A stretch of DNA of 13,543 bases from Pseudomonadota bacterium (GCA_021840785.1 JAKBXD010000038.1:1-13543), one strand, 5' to 3'. Positions 1 to 8,964 are shown, counted from the stretch's first letter. Notes: a model not told the origin generated them from the sequence alone. Numbers and translations are program-made.

Positions 1-320
1 TCGATATTCTGCTGGTGGTGGGCGCCCCGAACAGCTCCAACTCCAGCCGCTTGGCGGAATTGGGTACTCGGCTGGGGACACCGACGCATCTCATTGAGGA
101 TGCGCAACAGCTGCGCCGTGAATGGTTTGACGGTGTGGAGAAAATCGGCATCAGTGCCGGAGCGTCGGCACCGGAAAGCCTGGTACAGGAGATTATCGAC
201 ACCCTCCAGAGCTGGGGCGCGCAGATTCCGAAAGAGACGCCTGGTGTAGAGGAGAAAGTCACCTTCAGTCTGCCCTTGGCACTGGTGCAGGCGCAGACGC
301 GGCGGGAAAACGCCTCCTGA
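1..320 (+). CDS. ispH: 4-hydroxy-3-methylbut-2-enyl diphosphate reductase, C-terminal part (partial)
   Basis: This is the last roughly 106 codons of IspH (LytB), the iron-sulfur enzyme that makes IPP and DMAPP in the final step of the MEP isoprenoid pathway in the cytoplasm. The open frame runs in from the left edge (codons begin at base 3) and ends with TGA at 318-320. The IspH signatures visible are the phosphate-binding SxN region ([13 protein letters not shown]) and the [11 protein letters not shown] segment near the C-terminus, both closely matching E. coli IspH. The iron-sulfur cysteines lie upstream of the window and cannot be checked. The full protein is usually about 315 residues, so about two thirds is missing. 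It converges on rmuC with only 36 bp between the stop codons; a small CCCG/CGGG hairpin at 331-342 in that gap has no T-run. The family call is secure. Confidence 0.95.
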   Translation, partial: DILLVVGAPNSSNSSRLAELGTRLGTPTHLIEDAQQLRREWFDGVEKIGISAGASAPESLVQEIIDTLQSWGAQIPKETPGVEEKVTFSLPLALVQAQTRRENAS

Positions 321-356
321 CACTGGTTGTCCCGCTTCCGGGCGAACTGGTGTACG

Positions 357-1895
357 TTAGCGCCGATCCGGGAGCGGGGCCGTTGTCTCTGCTCCAGTGA
401 TCTCATCAGCCTGAAGGATGCGCGGGGCCAGTTCCACGGGTTCTATGGCGGGCATTTCTTTGTTATCCGGCGCGGCCTTGAGGTCGCGGAATTTGCGCGC
501 CGAGATCAGCACACGGCCCTCCAGTGATCCGGTCGCTTTGTTGTAAGCTTCTACCGCCTGGCCCAACCCCTTGCCTACCCGCGTCCAGTGACCCGCCAAC
601 GTGCTCAGGCGATCATAGAGTTCTTTGCCAAGATCACTGATCGCCCGGGCGTTCTCGGCCAAGGACTCCTGCCGCCAGCCATAGGCCACCGCGCGCAGCA
701 GGGCGATGAGGGTGGTGGGACTGGCGACGATCACCTTCTGCTCCACCCCGTATTCGATGAGTGAAGGGTCTTCCTGGAGGGCGGCGCTGAAAAACACCTC
801 GCCGGGCACAAAAAGGACGACGAACTCCGGGGTCGGCTGGAACTGTTCCCAGTAGGATTTTTTGCTGAGCTGGGTCATGTGGGTGCGTAATTCGCTGGCA
901 TGCTTGTGCAGGAAATGAGCGCGCTTTTGTTCATCTTCCGTTTCCATGGCCTCCAGGTAGGCATTCAGAGGCGCCTTGGCATCGACGACGATGCGCTTGC
1001 CGCCGGGCAGTCGTACCACGAGATCGGGGCGCTGCTGGCCATTATCGGTGGCAACGCTCTCCTGCTCAGTGAAGTCGCAATAAGCCAGCATGCCGGCCAT
1101 TTCGACGACGCGCTTGAGCTGCATTTCGCCCCAACGGCCTCGTGCGGCGGGCTGGCGCAGCGCCTTCACCAGCGCGGCGGTCTCCTGATGCAGGCGCGGC
1201 AGGTGGTCCTGGACGAGACCGCGAATTTGCTCATTGAGGGCGCTGTAGGCATCGACGCGGGTCTTTTCCATGGCGTCGATGCGGGTGCCCACTTTCTCCA
1301 GAGACTCACGGATAGGCTCCACCAGTTGTCCCACGGCCTTCTGGCGGCCCTCCCAATCGGTCTTCGCGTTTTCCTGGAAACGCTCCAGATTCTCCCGCGC
1401 CAATTCGAGGAAGGACTGGTTGTTGCGGCGCAGGGCTTCGGCGGAAAGGGACTGGAAGGCATCGCCGAGGCGTTGGCGGGCGTCTTCCAGGAGTGCCAGT
1501 TTTTCATTGCCGCGCAGGCGTTCCTGCTCCAGCCGTTCACCGAGTTCCGCCAACTGGCCCTGGAGTGCGGCCAACTCTGTTTGCAGGCGAGCGGCATGGT
1601 TGCGTTCCGTCACTAAGGTGTTTTCAAGGATGGGGACGCGGCGGCTTTCTGCTTCCGCGCTGGCCCTGTTTTCACTTTCATGGCGGAGGATTTCCTGCTG
1701 TTCCTGGGCCTGTTGCCGCAGCGCAGTTATTTCACGCTGCAGGCTGTCCATCTGTTCGGCACTGGTTTGCTTTCCTTCCCGGAGGGCCGCGCTGATATCC
1801 TGCTGGCGCTGGATCATGCTGCGCGCTACCAGTCCGGCCACAACCAGCCCGAGCATCATGCCGACGATGAGATACAACAGATTTTCCCAGATCAA
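357..1895 (-). CDS. rmuC: DNA recombination protein RmuC
   Basis: RmuC-family protein of 512 residues, near the usual family length. The family is linked to limiting recombination at inverted repeats and has a nuclease-like fold. Residues 5-25 form an N-terminal membrane anchor. Residues about 30-190 are a long Glu/Gln/Arg/Leu-rich coiled coil. The conserved RmuC domain follows from about residue 195, with GRWGEMQLKRVVEMAGM at 253-269 and a PD-(D/E)XK-like core: Asp291 in RPDLVVRLPGGK, then Asp305-Ala-Lys307 in VVDAKAPL. The start codon is TTG at 1895-1893. I accept it because AGGA lies 7 nt upstream and because it gives the protein its membrane anchor; the next in-frame ATG falls inside that anchor. 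The gene converges on ispH and lies 132 bp downstream of mscL on the same strand, with a stem-loop between them. The biochemical activity is inferred from the family only. Confidence 0.93.
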   Translation of the reverse strand: MIWENLLYLIVGMMLGLVVAGLVARSMIQRQQDISAALREGKQTSAEQMDSLQREITALRQQAQEQQEILRHESENRASAEAESRRVPILENTLVTERNHAARLQTELAALQGQLAELGERLEQERLRGNEKLALLEDARQRLGDAFQSLSAEALRRNNQSFLELARENLERFQENAKTDWEGRQKAVGQLVEPIRESLEKVGTRIDAMEKTRVDAYSALNEQIRGLVQDHLPRLHQETAALVKALRQPAARGRWGEMQLKRVVEMAGMLAYCDFTEQESVATDNGQQRPDLVVRLPGGKRIVVDAKAPLNAYLEAMETEDEQKRAHFLHKHASELRTHMTQLSKKSYWEQFQPTPEFVVLFVPGEVFFSAALQEDPSLIEYGVEQKVIVASPTTLIALLRAVAYGWRQESLAENARAISDLGKELYDRLSTLAGHWTRVGKGLGQAVEAYNKATGSLEGRVLISARKFRDLKAAPDNKEMPAIEPVELAPRILQADEITGAETTAPLPDRR

Positions 1896-2001
1896 AAGCC
1901 TGTCCTGAATGTAGGGGAACTGTTTTGAGAATACGCGAAGCGGGGCGTCAAAGCGACGGCATACTAACCTTTAGGAGCTAAATGGGGCCGAGATGCCAGG
2001 C

Positions 2002-2022
2002 GGGTGCCCCTGCCGGGCACCC
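2002..2022 (-). terminator. stem-loop between mscL and rmuC, possible terminator
   Basis: A perfect 8-bp inverted repeat, GGGTGCCC (2002-2009) and GGGCACCC (2015-2022), flanks a 5-nt loop six bases past the mscL stop codon. It is strongly placed to end mscL transcription or stabilise its 3' end. No T-run follows it on the minus strand, so it is not a textbook Rho-independent terminator. Confidence 0.45.
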
Positions 2023-2027
2023 CCGTT

Positions 2028-2483
2028 TCAGGATTCCAGTTGCGAGGTGCAGTTGGGACAGCGTGTCGCGGCCAAGGGAATGGCAGAGGCACAGAAAGGG
2101 CAGGTTTTGGTGGTCACGGCGGCAGCGGGTTTGGGGTAGAGTTTGTTGATGACCCGCACAATGGAAAAAATAACCAGCGCAATGATAAAAAAGCTGATCA
2201 GTGAAGTGATAAAGAGGCCGTAATTCACGGTCACGGCCCCCGCCTTCCTGGCGGCCTCCAGAGTCAGGTAGGGGCCGGGAACGGCGCCATTCTTTAACAC
2301 GATATAGAGGTTTGAAAAATCGACTTTGTTGAGCAACATACCGATAGGTGGCATGATCAGGTTGCTGACTAATGAAGTCACAATGGCGGAAAATGCCGTG
2401 CCAATAACAAAGGCTACGGCCAGATCAATGATATTGCCGCGTTGCAAAAATATCTTGAAATCCTTGACGAACGCTTTGAGCAT
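2028..2483 (-). CDS. mscL: large-conductance mechanosensitive channel MscL with C-terminal zinc ribbon
   Basis: MscL is a homopentameric inner-membrane channel that opens under membrane tension to release solutes during hypo-osmotic shock. The family N-terminus (MLKAFVKDFKIFLQRGNIIDLAV) and pore helix are clear: transmembrane segment 1 spans residues about 17-45, a periplasmic loop follows, and transmembrane segment 2 spans about 88-115. The usual cytoplasmic tail helix is replaced by CPFC (128-131) and CPNC (142-145), a four-cysteine zinc-ribbon pattern. At 151 residues it is longer than E. coli MscL (136) because of this tail. The frame stays open upstream to a TTG at 2558, but I start at ATG 2483, where homology begins and AAAGGTGA sits just upstream. 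A candidate sigma70 promoter lies at 2548-2576. The gene is probably monocistronic. Confidence 0.93.
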   Translation of the reverse strand: MLKAFVKDFKIFLQRGNIIDLAVAFVIGTAFSAIVTSLVSNLIMPPIGMLLNKVDFSNLYIVLKNGAVPGPYLTLEAARKAGAVTVNYGLFITSLISFFIIALVIFSIVRVINKLYPKPAAAVTTKTCPFCASAIPLAATRCPNCTSQLES

Positions 2484-2547
2484 GGTAATCACCTTTGATG
2501 AGGGTCGACTATTTCCGTGGCCAGTTGCGTAAAACCCCATTGTCCTC

Positions 2548-2576
2548 AGCATAACCAATGCGCCTAAATTTGAAAA
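2548..2576 (-). promoter_or_regulatory. candidate sigma70 promoter for mscL
   Basis: On the minus strand, TTTTCA (2571-2576) and TATGCT (2548-2553) are separated by exactly 17 bp, each matching four of six consensus bases. They lie about 65 bp upstream of the mscL ATG. The call rests on pattern match alone. Confidence 0.38.
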
Positions 2577-2603
2577 TAACCATCACTTATGAAACGTCAT
2601 TGA

Positions 2604-3119
2604 TTAACGTCGGCAGAATTGATTGATGGCGCTTTTGCTGTTGTCCATCTGCTGGTGGCCAGACGCCGCGGCGCAGGCCCTTTGGCCATTTTGACAAGTA
2701 ATAGCCCACCCCTGAGTCAGATCAAAAAAATGTGCCGCCTGAGCTGCTGGGAATGCATAAGCTCCGCTTTGGAGAAGCGGCGCCAGGGCATGGAAATAAC
2801 GGCTCTCTTCCTGTGCCCATTGGGAGACGGCTTGCCAGCAGGTGGCCTGTTCGTTTGTGGGCATTTGCGCACAACCCGTCGCGTTGCTGCGCGCATGATC
2901 CAGCGCCTGCTGCCAGTTGGGGCAGAATTGTTGTGCAGCCTCAGCGCGCTGGGCGGCGACGGCGGCGAGCCGTTGCTGCGCAGTCTCGCTATTGCGATTG
3001 GCCAAAGCGGTACCGCGCGCGGCAGCGCTGGCGGTGGCGTTTGATGAGGAAGAAGGTGGCAGGGAAGCGCAGCCCGATAGGGTAAGCGCGAACAAGAGGA
3101 AAAGAATTTTTGCGGGCAT
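2604..3119 (-). CDS. small cysteine-rich envelope lipoprotein, function unknown
   Basis: A 171-residue protein that I do not recognise as a named family. The N-terminus is a lipoprotein signal peptide: a short Lys-containing start, a hydrophobic core (ILFLLFALTL), and the lipobox LSGC with Cys17 as the lipidated residue. A Ser/Ala-rich linker follows, then a Gln/Ala-rich, probably helical stretch (AAVAAQRAEAAQQ), and a domain with six further cysteines (in FCPNW, TGCAQ, ATCWQ, ITCQN, RACAA and QFCRR), consistent with three disulfides in the periplasm. Position +2 after the lipidated Cys is Ala, so outer-membrane sorting would be expected by the E. coli rule. The ATG at 3119 has only a weak upstream GAGAG. 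A TATATAAC-like element at 3153-3160 may serve as a -10, without a convincing -35. The gene lies between the efflux operon and mscL on the same strand; a functional link to either is not shown. Confidence 0.75.
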   Translation of the reverse strand: MPAKILFLLFALTLSGCASLPPSSSSNATASAAARGTALANRNSETAQQRLAAVAAQRAEAAQQFCPNWQQALDHARSNATGCAQMPTNEQATCWQAVSQWAQEESRYFHALAPLLQSGAYAFPAAQAAHFFDLTQGWAITCQNGQRACAAASGHQQMDNSKSAINQFCRR

Positions 3120-3202
3120 GATCTAAGACTCTCGGGTAGTTGGTCTTCGCCCGTTATATATCACAAGTTGGCGATATTGCAGAGCCCAGCGCTCAGCGAC
3201 GC

Positions 3203-6200
3203 TTAAATCGCTCGGTGAGATGCAGTCTCTGAAGCAGACACCTTACCCCTCCAACGCTCCTTCCACCCCTCAAGGAGTACATAGAATGCCGGCGTCACAT
3301 AGAGCGTCAGGAACTGCGAGACGATGATGCCGCCCGCCACCGCCACGCCCAGCGGCACCCGCGACTCAGCACCCGCCCCGACGCCAATGGCGATAGGCAG
3401 AATACCCAGCACCGCGGCAAGGTTCGTCATCATGATAGGGCGGAAGCGGGTGACACAGGCGTCGACCATGGCATCGACGGCGCTGGCCCCTTCGCGGCGG
3501 CGGTGAATGGCGAAGTCCACCATGATGATGCCGTTCTTTTTGACCAGTCCCACCAGCATGATGATGCCGACGAAGCTGAACAGATCGAGTTCCTGATGGA
3601 ATATCCAGAGGGCCAGCAAGGCGCCAAAACCGGCCAGAGGCAGGGCAGTGAGGATGGTCAGGGGATGGATGAAATCTTCATAGAGAATGGCCAGAATGGC
3701 GTAGATCAGAGCCACCGTCGCCAGCAGCAGGAGTGGCAGGCTGCCGGTGGACTGGGAAAAGGCCGCGGCGGACCCACCAAACTCTCCCTGCACATCCGCG
3801 GGCAATATCTTTGTCGCTGTGTTCTGCACTGTCCGGGTCGCATCGCCCAGAGAGGTGCCGGGGGCCAGATTGAAAGAAATGGTCACGCTGGGCAGTCCGT
3901 TGTAGTGGCTGATACTCAAGGGTCCGACGCCGTAAGCGAAGTGCGCCAATGCGGCCAGGGGCACCAGGCCGGTGCTGCCCGGCACAGTGATCGCTGAAAG
4001 TGCCCCGAGATTTTCCTGAAACTGCCGCGCCAGATCGAGAATGACCTCGTATTGATTGGTGGAGGCGTAGATGGTGCCCACCTGGGTGCCGCCGAAAGCG
4101 AAGTTCAGCGCTTGCTCGATGGCCTGAGGGGTGACCCCCAGGGCCTGGGCGCGCTGGTGCAGGATGTGCACTTCAATTTCCGGGTTGGCTAATTGCAGAT
4201 CACTGTTAACGGCCTGTAGTCCGGGTACTTTGCGCAGGGCTGCTACCAGTTTGGGCACGGTCACATTCAGGCTGTTCTGATCCTCGCTCTGCAGAATGTA
4301 TTGGTAATGAGATTGCGATGAGACCGGCCCCATCTGAATAGCGGGCGGTAGCTGGAAACTCGCTTCCACTCCGGCAAAATGGCTGACGCGACGGCGCAAT
4401 TCCGCAATGACCTGGGTTCCTGACGCCCGCTCGTCCAAGGGCTTGAGGCGGATGATCAGCCGCCCGGTGTTGGCGGAGCCGAAGGCCCCCGCACCCTGCC
4501 CGGCACTGGACATCACGGACTGCACGGCCTGATTGTGGCCGACGGCGGCGGCGATGGCCTTCTGGGTGGTTTCGAGTTGGGCAAAGGAAATGCCCTGGGG
4601 ATATTCCAGATTGCCCATGATCATGCCGCTGTCTTCGGTAGGGATGAAGCCCTTGGGCAGCAGGATAAAGAGTCCGATCATGGCCAGCAGGCTCAGCAAG
4701 GCCCCGCCATACACCCAGCCGCGATGACCGAGCGCCACCCGCAGGCTGCGCCCGTACCAGTCGCGCAGGCTGAGGAAACCGCTTTCGAAGCGGCTCCGTC
4801 CCTGATGCTTCACCCGCAGATAGCGGGCGCAGAGCATGGGGGTTAGCGTCAGAGATACCAGCCCGGACAATAGGATGACCACCGCGATGGTGACGCCGAA
4901 CTCGCGAAACAAACGACCGATGATGCCACCCATCACCAGAAAAGGCAGGAAGACCACCGCCAGCGACAGGGTCATGGAAATCACGGTAAAACCGATCTCG
5001 CGGCTGCCAACGATCGCCGCCTGATAGGGCTCTTCGCCGTTTTCCTCATGGCGGGCGATGTTTTCCAGCATGACCACGGCATCATCCACCACAAAGCCCA
5101 CCGCCAGGGTCAGCGCCAGGAGCGTCAGCGTATTCAGGGTGTAGCCCAGCGCGTAAATGATGGCGAAGGTGCCGAGAATGGAGGCGGGAATCGCCAGCGC
5201 GCCAATCAGGGTCGGGCTGCCGCGGCGCAGGAAGAGCCAGAGCACCCCGGCCACCAGTATGGAGGCGAGCAACAGGGTGACTTCGACCTCCTCCACCGCC
5301 GAACGGATATAGTCGGCCTTGTCGTACACCACCGTCATGTGGGCGCCGCCGGGCAGGCTGGCGCTCAGCAGCGGCAGACGTTTCTGGATGGCGTCGGAGA
5401 TGGCCACTGTGTCGGCATTGGGTTGGCGCACTACGGCGAGAATCAGGGCGCGCTGCCCCCCCATCCAACTGGCGATCTGATCATTGTCCACGCCGTTGCT
5501 GACCTGGGCGATGTTCGCGAGCGGCACCACCGCGCCGTTGGCGAAGGTGATGGGCATGCCGGCGAAAGCCTGGGCATCATGGAGCTGGCCATGCACATTC
5601 ACCGCATAATTGCGCACCGCACCCAGCACTGTGCCCTGCGGCAGGTTGACGTTATGACTGGAAATGGCCTGGGTAAGGGCCTGCAGCGATATCCCGTGCG
5701 CCTGCATGGCAAAGGGGTTGGCGTGGATGCGGACCGCGTAATTCTGCTCGCCGAAGATCAGCACCTGGGCGACGCCGGGAATACCGGAAATGGCGGGAAC
5801 CACCTTGTCTACCGCGTACTGGTTGAGCCGGTAGATAGGCATATTGGGCGCGGCGAGGGCAATAAACTCGATGGGTGCCGCCGACGGGTTGAGCTGTTTG
5901 ACAAAGGGCAGGCTGGGCATGCCCGGCGGCAGCAGGTGGGAAGCCTGGGTGACCGCGTTTTCGACATTCTGGGTGGCGACATTGATGTTTTGGCTGAGGT
6001 CAAACTGCAGGATGACCCGCGTCGAGCCCTGATGGTTCACCGAGCTCATGGAGGACAGGCCGGGAATGGCGGAAAACTGTTTTTCCAAAGGCGTAGCCAC
6101 GGCGCTGGCCATGGTCTGCGGGCTCGCTCCCGGCAGGCTCGCCGCGACCATGACCGTCGGAAAGTCCACGCCGGGCAGCAAGGCTACCGGCAGTTTCATA

Positions 6201-6286
6201 AAGGCAAAAATGCCGTACAGCACTAGTCCGAGAATGAGGACGACCGTCATTACCGGGCGGCGGATGAACAGGGCGGAGAAATTCAT
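3203..6286 (-). CDS. RND-family multidrug efflux pump, inner-membrane subunit (HAE-1/MdtB-like)
   Basis: A 1027-residue proton-driven RND transporter of the AcrB/MdtBC/MexF type, which takes substrates from the periplasm or inner membrane and passes them to the adaptor and outer-membrane channel. The fold is complete: transmembrane helix 1 (about 10-29), a large porter loop, helices 2-6 (about 335-490), an amphipathic region, a second large periplasmic loop (about 550-850), and the last five helices (about 855-1005). The proton-relay residues are present: the Asp401-Asp402 pair in GFVVDDAVVMLENIARH, and a lysine just before Asn in GLVKKNGIIMVDFA (Lys917). TLTPMLCARYL and RFRPIMMTNLAAVLG are family motifs. 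There is no HME-type metal signature, so drugs or other hydrophobic compounds are likelier substrates than metal ions. The ATG overlaps the adaptor stop as ATGA and has GGAGAGGAAA upstream. The actual substrate is not predictable. Confidence 0.93.
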   Translation of the reverse strand: MNFSALFIRRPVMTVVLILGLVLYGIFAFMKLPVALLPGVDFPTVMVAASLPGASPQTMASAVATPLEKQFSAIPGLSSMSSVNHQGSTRVILQFDLSQNINVATQNVENAVTQASHLLPPGMPSLPFVKQLNPSAAPIEFIALAAPNMPIYRLNQYAVDKVVPAISGIPGVAQVLIFGEQNYAVRIHANPFAMQAHGISLQALTQAISSHNVNLPQGTVLGAVRNYAVNVHGQLHDAQAFAGMPITFANGAVVPLANIAQVSNGVDNDQIASWMGGQRALILAVVRQPNADTVAISDAIQKRLPLLSASLPGGAHMTVVYDKADYIRSAVEEVEVTLLLASILVAGVLWLFLRRGSPTLIGALAIPASILGTFAIIYALGYTLNTLTLLALTLAVGFVVDDAVVMLENIARHEENGEEPYQAAIVGSREIGFTVISMTLSLAVVFLPFLVMGGIIGRLFREFGVTIAVVILLSGLVSLTLTPMLCARYLRVKHQGRSRFESGFLSLRDWYGRSLRVALGHRGWVYGGALLSLLAMIGLFILLPKGFIPTEDSGMIMGNLEYPQGISFAQLETTQKAIAAAVGHNQAVQSVMSSAGQGAGAFGSANTGRLIIRLKPLDERASGTQVIAELRRRVSHFAGVEASFQLPPAIQMGPVSSQSHYQYILQSEDQNSLNVTVPKLVAALRKVPGLQAVNSDLQLANPEIEVHILHQRAQALGVTPQAIEQALNFAFGGTQVGTIYASTNQYEVILDLARQFQENLGALSAITVPGSTGLVPLAALAHFAYGVGPLSISHYNGLPSVTISFNLAPGTSLGDATRTVQNTATKILPADVQGEFGGSAAAFSQSTGSLPLLLLATVALIYAILAILYEDFIHPLTILTALPLAGFGALLALWIFHQELDLFSFVGIIMLVGLVKKNGIIMVDFAIHRRREGASAVDAMVDACVTRFRPIMMTNLAAVLGILPIAIGVGAGAESRVPLGVAVAGGIIVSQFLTLYVTPAFYVLLEGWKERWRGKVSASETASHRAI

Positions 6287-7413
6287 GCGGATTTCCTCTC
6301 CTGACCCGTATGCGACCCGGTGGCCGCAGGGGTGCCGGTGAGTTCCACCTTCGCCCCCGGATAGAGGCGGGCGGGAAGCGGAAAAATCACCCGAATACGC
6401 TTGTCTACGCCTTGTACCACCGCATCCGCGCCCGATTCCCAGAGCACCTGCACCGGCTTGTCCACCGCTTTACCACCTTGCACCACATAGACAAAGGGTC
6501 CGCTGCTGCCCTGCTGGACCGCGCCCACCGGCAGCACCGTCGCCTGCGCCACCTGCTGTACCGGCATCTGCACCTGCACATACTGTCCCGGCCAGAGGCC
6601 GAGGTTGGTGTTGGGTACGGTAGCCTGCAGACGGATGGTGGCGGTCCCCGCACTGACGCTGTTGTCGATAAAAGTGAGCTTGCCCTGAGCGAGTACGGTG
6701 CCGCCCTTCTCGTCGTTGATGGACAGGGGAATTGCCTGCTGTTGCGCCCGCCGCGCCGCGCTCAGCAAGTCCTGAGGAATACTGAAATTCACGGTAATGG
6801 GCGCGATCTGGTTGATGGTAGCCAGTTGTGTCTGGTTGGCGATGACCAGGTTGCCTGCCTTGACCTGGGCCAGCCCGATGCGACCGCTGATGGGGGCGGT
6901 GATGCGGGTGTAAGAGAGATTGAGGCGGGCTTGTCTTAACGCGGCCTGATCAGCCTGTACCTGCGCTGTCGCCGCCTGTGCCTGGGAGACTGCCTGATCG
7001 AAGCTTTGCCGGGTGATGAAATCCTTTTCCGCCAGCGGTCGGTCCTGCTCCACTATGTTGCGGTTGTAGCGCGCTGTGGCCTGATCCGCCACCAGTTTGG
7101 CCTGGGCCTGGGCGAGCGATGCCTGCATCTGTGCCGGGTCGATGGTGAACAGGGTTTGTCCCTTCTCTACCATGCTCCCCTCGGTAAACTGCACGCTCTG
7201 CAGGATGCCGGAAGTCTGCGGCACGAGTGTCGCCGTTTGCAGAGGCGTCACCGTGCCCAGAAAACCTTCATAATGAGTCATGGGGCGGGTACTGATGCTG
7301 ACGAGGCTGACCCGCAAGGGCGGCATTTCATGCTTGGTCTTGGTCTGGCAACCACTCAACAGCAGGGAGAGGGATGCCAGCGTCAGCAAGAGAACAACAG
7401 GGGAACGGGTCAC
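6283..7413 (-). CDS. RND efflux periplasmic adaptor (membrane fusion) lipoprotein
   Basis: A 376-residue HlyD/AcrA-type adaptor linking the RND pump to the outer-membrane channel. The signal peptide ends in the lipobox LSGC with Cys22 as the predicted lipidated residue. The domains in order are a barrel-sandwich half (GTVTPLQTATLVPQTSGILQ, then EGSMVEKGQTLFTIDP), an alpha-helical hairpin rich in Ala/Gln (about 95-165), the returning lipoyl half (ITAPISGRIGLAQVKAGNLV), a beta-barrel domain, and a membrane-proximal domain. The start is GTG at 7413, forming a GTGA overlap with the upstream gene; GGAG lies about 10 nt before it. The 3' end overlaps the pump gene as ATGA. This double overlap indicates coupled translation at matched amounts. 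The call is firm at family level, with subfamily open. Confidence 0.93.
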   Translation of the reverse strand: MTRSPVVLLLTLASLSLLLSGCQTKTKHEMPPLRVSLVSISTRPMTHYEGFLGTVTPLQTATLVPQTSGILQSVQFTEGSMVEKGQTLFTIDPAQMQASLAQAQAKLVADQATARYNRNIVEQDRPLAEKDFITRQSFDQAVSQAQAATAQVQADQAALRQARLNLSYTRITAPISGRIGLAQVKAGNLVIANQTQLATINQIAPITVNFSIPQDLLSAARRAQQQAIPLSINDEKGGTVLAQGKLTFIDNSVSAGTATIRLQATVPNTNLGLWPGQYVQVQMPVQQVAQATVLPVGAVQQGSSGPFVYVVQGGKAVDKPVQVLWESGADAVVQGVDKRIRVIFPLPARLYPGAKVELTGTPAATGSHTGQERKSA

Positions 7414-8891
7414 GGTGCATTCTCTCCCAAAGGCATGCCGACGGCCTGACTGAGTTGCGCCAGGGCGACATAACTGTTAACCAGATTCTGAATCAGGGTG
7501 TAGCGCGCCTGCGCCAGGGTGGACTCGGCGAGAAGGACATCCTGAATGGTAGCCTGGCCGACCCGATACTGGGCCTGTACCACCTCCAGCGCCTTCCCGG
7601 CATTTTCCAGGCCACTCTGTGCGCCGGGGTAGGCCGCAATCGCGCCCTGAAAGTTGTGAAAATCCTGCCAGACCGTGGCTTCGGTGCTGTTGCGGCTGGC
7701 CGCGAGGTTGGATTGAGCCTGATCGCTCAGTGCCTGTGTCTGGCGTATCTGATAATGCGTATTGAAGCCGGTGAAGAGGGGCACGGTCAGGGTGAAACCC
7801 ACCGTCCAGGTGTCACCGGGCCGGAAGCCGCCTTGATAGAGATAACCATAAGAGCTGCTGACCCCCAGACTGGGCAGACCACTGGCCTCGGCGCTACGGA
7901 CATTGGCTTGGGCCACCGCTACCTGCGCCCGCGCCTGCTGCAGGGTGGGATTGGCGGTGAGGGCGGCATGCATCAGCGTCTTGGCAGCGCTGTGGAGTTG
8001 GGGCGGTTCCTGCCCCAGTTTGAGGGACGCTATCCTCAGCGTGGTCTGGGGATCGAGGCCCAGGGTGCTGGCCAGCAACCCTTCGCTGCTGCGCACGGTC
8101 TGGCGTTGCGCGGCGAGGGTGGACTGCGCCTGCGCCATGGCGGCCCGGGCCTGATAGAGGGCGCCGATGGTGGCTTGCCCGGCACGATGCAGCACCTCGG
8201 CGGCTTCCAGATTTTTCTGGTTTTCCGCAACGGTCTTTTCATCGGCAAGCACTAGGGATTGATTGCCGAGGAGTTGGTAATAGGCCTGCGCGACGCTGAA
8301 GGCCACGGTCTGGATGCTCTGATTCTGGGTGAAGCCCGCCACCCATTCCTGGGCGCGGGCAGCATCCATCTTGGCGGCGCGCAGGCCAAAGTCCCACAGG
8401 GTGTAACTCAAGGTCAGGTTGGGATTGACGCTGTTGCGTGCCGGCACCGTAAAGCCAGCGGTGGAGGCTGCTTGCCGACGGCTCAAATTGGTATTGAGGG
8501 ACAGGCTCGGCAGCCAGGCGCTTTCCGCCATCCCCAGGCTCGCCGCCTGGGCGCGCAATCCATCCCAGGCGGCGGCGGTCTGCGGGTTGTGGGCGAGGGC
8601 ATACGCAGTGAGTTGCGGCAGCGTCCAGATTTGCGCCTGCTTCGCCACAGAAAGACCCTGGAGCTTGGGTAAATCGGGCAGGGCGGCTTGGGTGGTCCAA
8701 GGCTGTGCCGGGCTGGCACTCAGGCCGCTATCGGTGTTCAGAGGGTCGGCCAGCCACGTACCGACGCCGGCTTGCGCCAGCCCGCCTTGAGCCACACAGA
8801 AAACGGTACAGACAGCCAGCAATAGCGCTTTGGGGGGCACGCTCAGGCTCCTCGGCAGTGGAGCCGCCATTCTCCCGGAAAGCGGGGTCAT
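7410..8891 (-). CDS. TolC-like outer-membrane efflux channel protein
   Basis: An outer-membrane factor of the TolC/OprM superfamily, forming the trimeric exit duct of the pump. Two internal repeats of the outer-membrane efflux domain are visible, each starting with the typical pattern (LPQLTAYALAHNPQTAAAWDGL and, later, ALTANPTLQQARAQVAVAQANV), with Ala/Gln-rich coiled-coil helices and a strand ending in FTLTVPLFTGF. The signal peptide has a hydrophobic core (ALLLAVCTVFCVA) and probable cleavage after GGLAQA; I see no lipobox. The frame is open up to an ATG at 8960, but a TATATA element at 8965-8970 would place transcription start there, so I prefer ATG 8891 (493 residues). ATG 8870 is a further alternative. 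None has a strong ribosome-binding site. It is the first gene of the efflux operon, and no regulator gene lies beside it. Confidence 0.9.
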   Translation of the reverse strand: MTPLSGRMAAPLPRSLSVPPKALLLAVCTVFCVAQGGLAQAGVGTWLADPLNTDSGLSASPAQPWTTQAALPDLPKLQGLSVAKQAQIWTLPQLTAYALAHNPQTAAAWDGLRAQAASLGMAESAWLPSLSLNTNLSRRQAASTAGFTVPARNSVNPNLTLSYTLWDFGLRAAKMDAARAQEWVAGFTQNQSIQTVAFSVAQAYYQLLGNQSLVLADEKTVAENQKNLEAAEVLHRAGQATIGALYQARAAMAQAQSTLAAQRQTVRSSEGLLASTLGLDPQTTLRIASLKLGQEPPQLHSAAKTLMHAALTANPTLQQARAQVAVAQANVRSAEASGLPSLGVSSSYGYLYQGGFRPGDTWTVGFTLTVPLFTGFNTHYQIRQTQALSDQAQSNLAASRNSTEATVWQDFHNFQGAIAAYPGAQSGLENAGKALEVVQAQYRVGQATIQDVLLAESTLAQARYTLIQNLVNSYVALAQLSQAVGMPLGENAP

Positions 8892-8964
8892 AAGGAAGAT
8901 GTGGTCCCGGAGGAAATTGTTGCGAAATGTTACGGGCTGGCCTTGCGAAAGACGAGTCATGTTC

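Noticed and set aside
900..1616. Long plus-strand open frame of 238 codons opposite rmuC
   Set aside because: It is the complement of a clear RmuC coding sequence. Its protein has no domain or start signal, and GC-rich genes commonly leave such open antisense frames.
5048..6226. Plus-strand open frame of 392 codons opposite the RND pump gene
   Set aside because: It has His/Gly/Arg-rich, low-complexity composition typical of an antisense shadow of a membrane-protein gene. The RND frame on the other strand is unmistakable.
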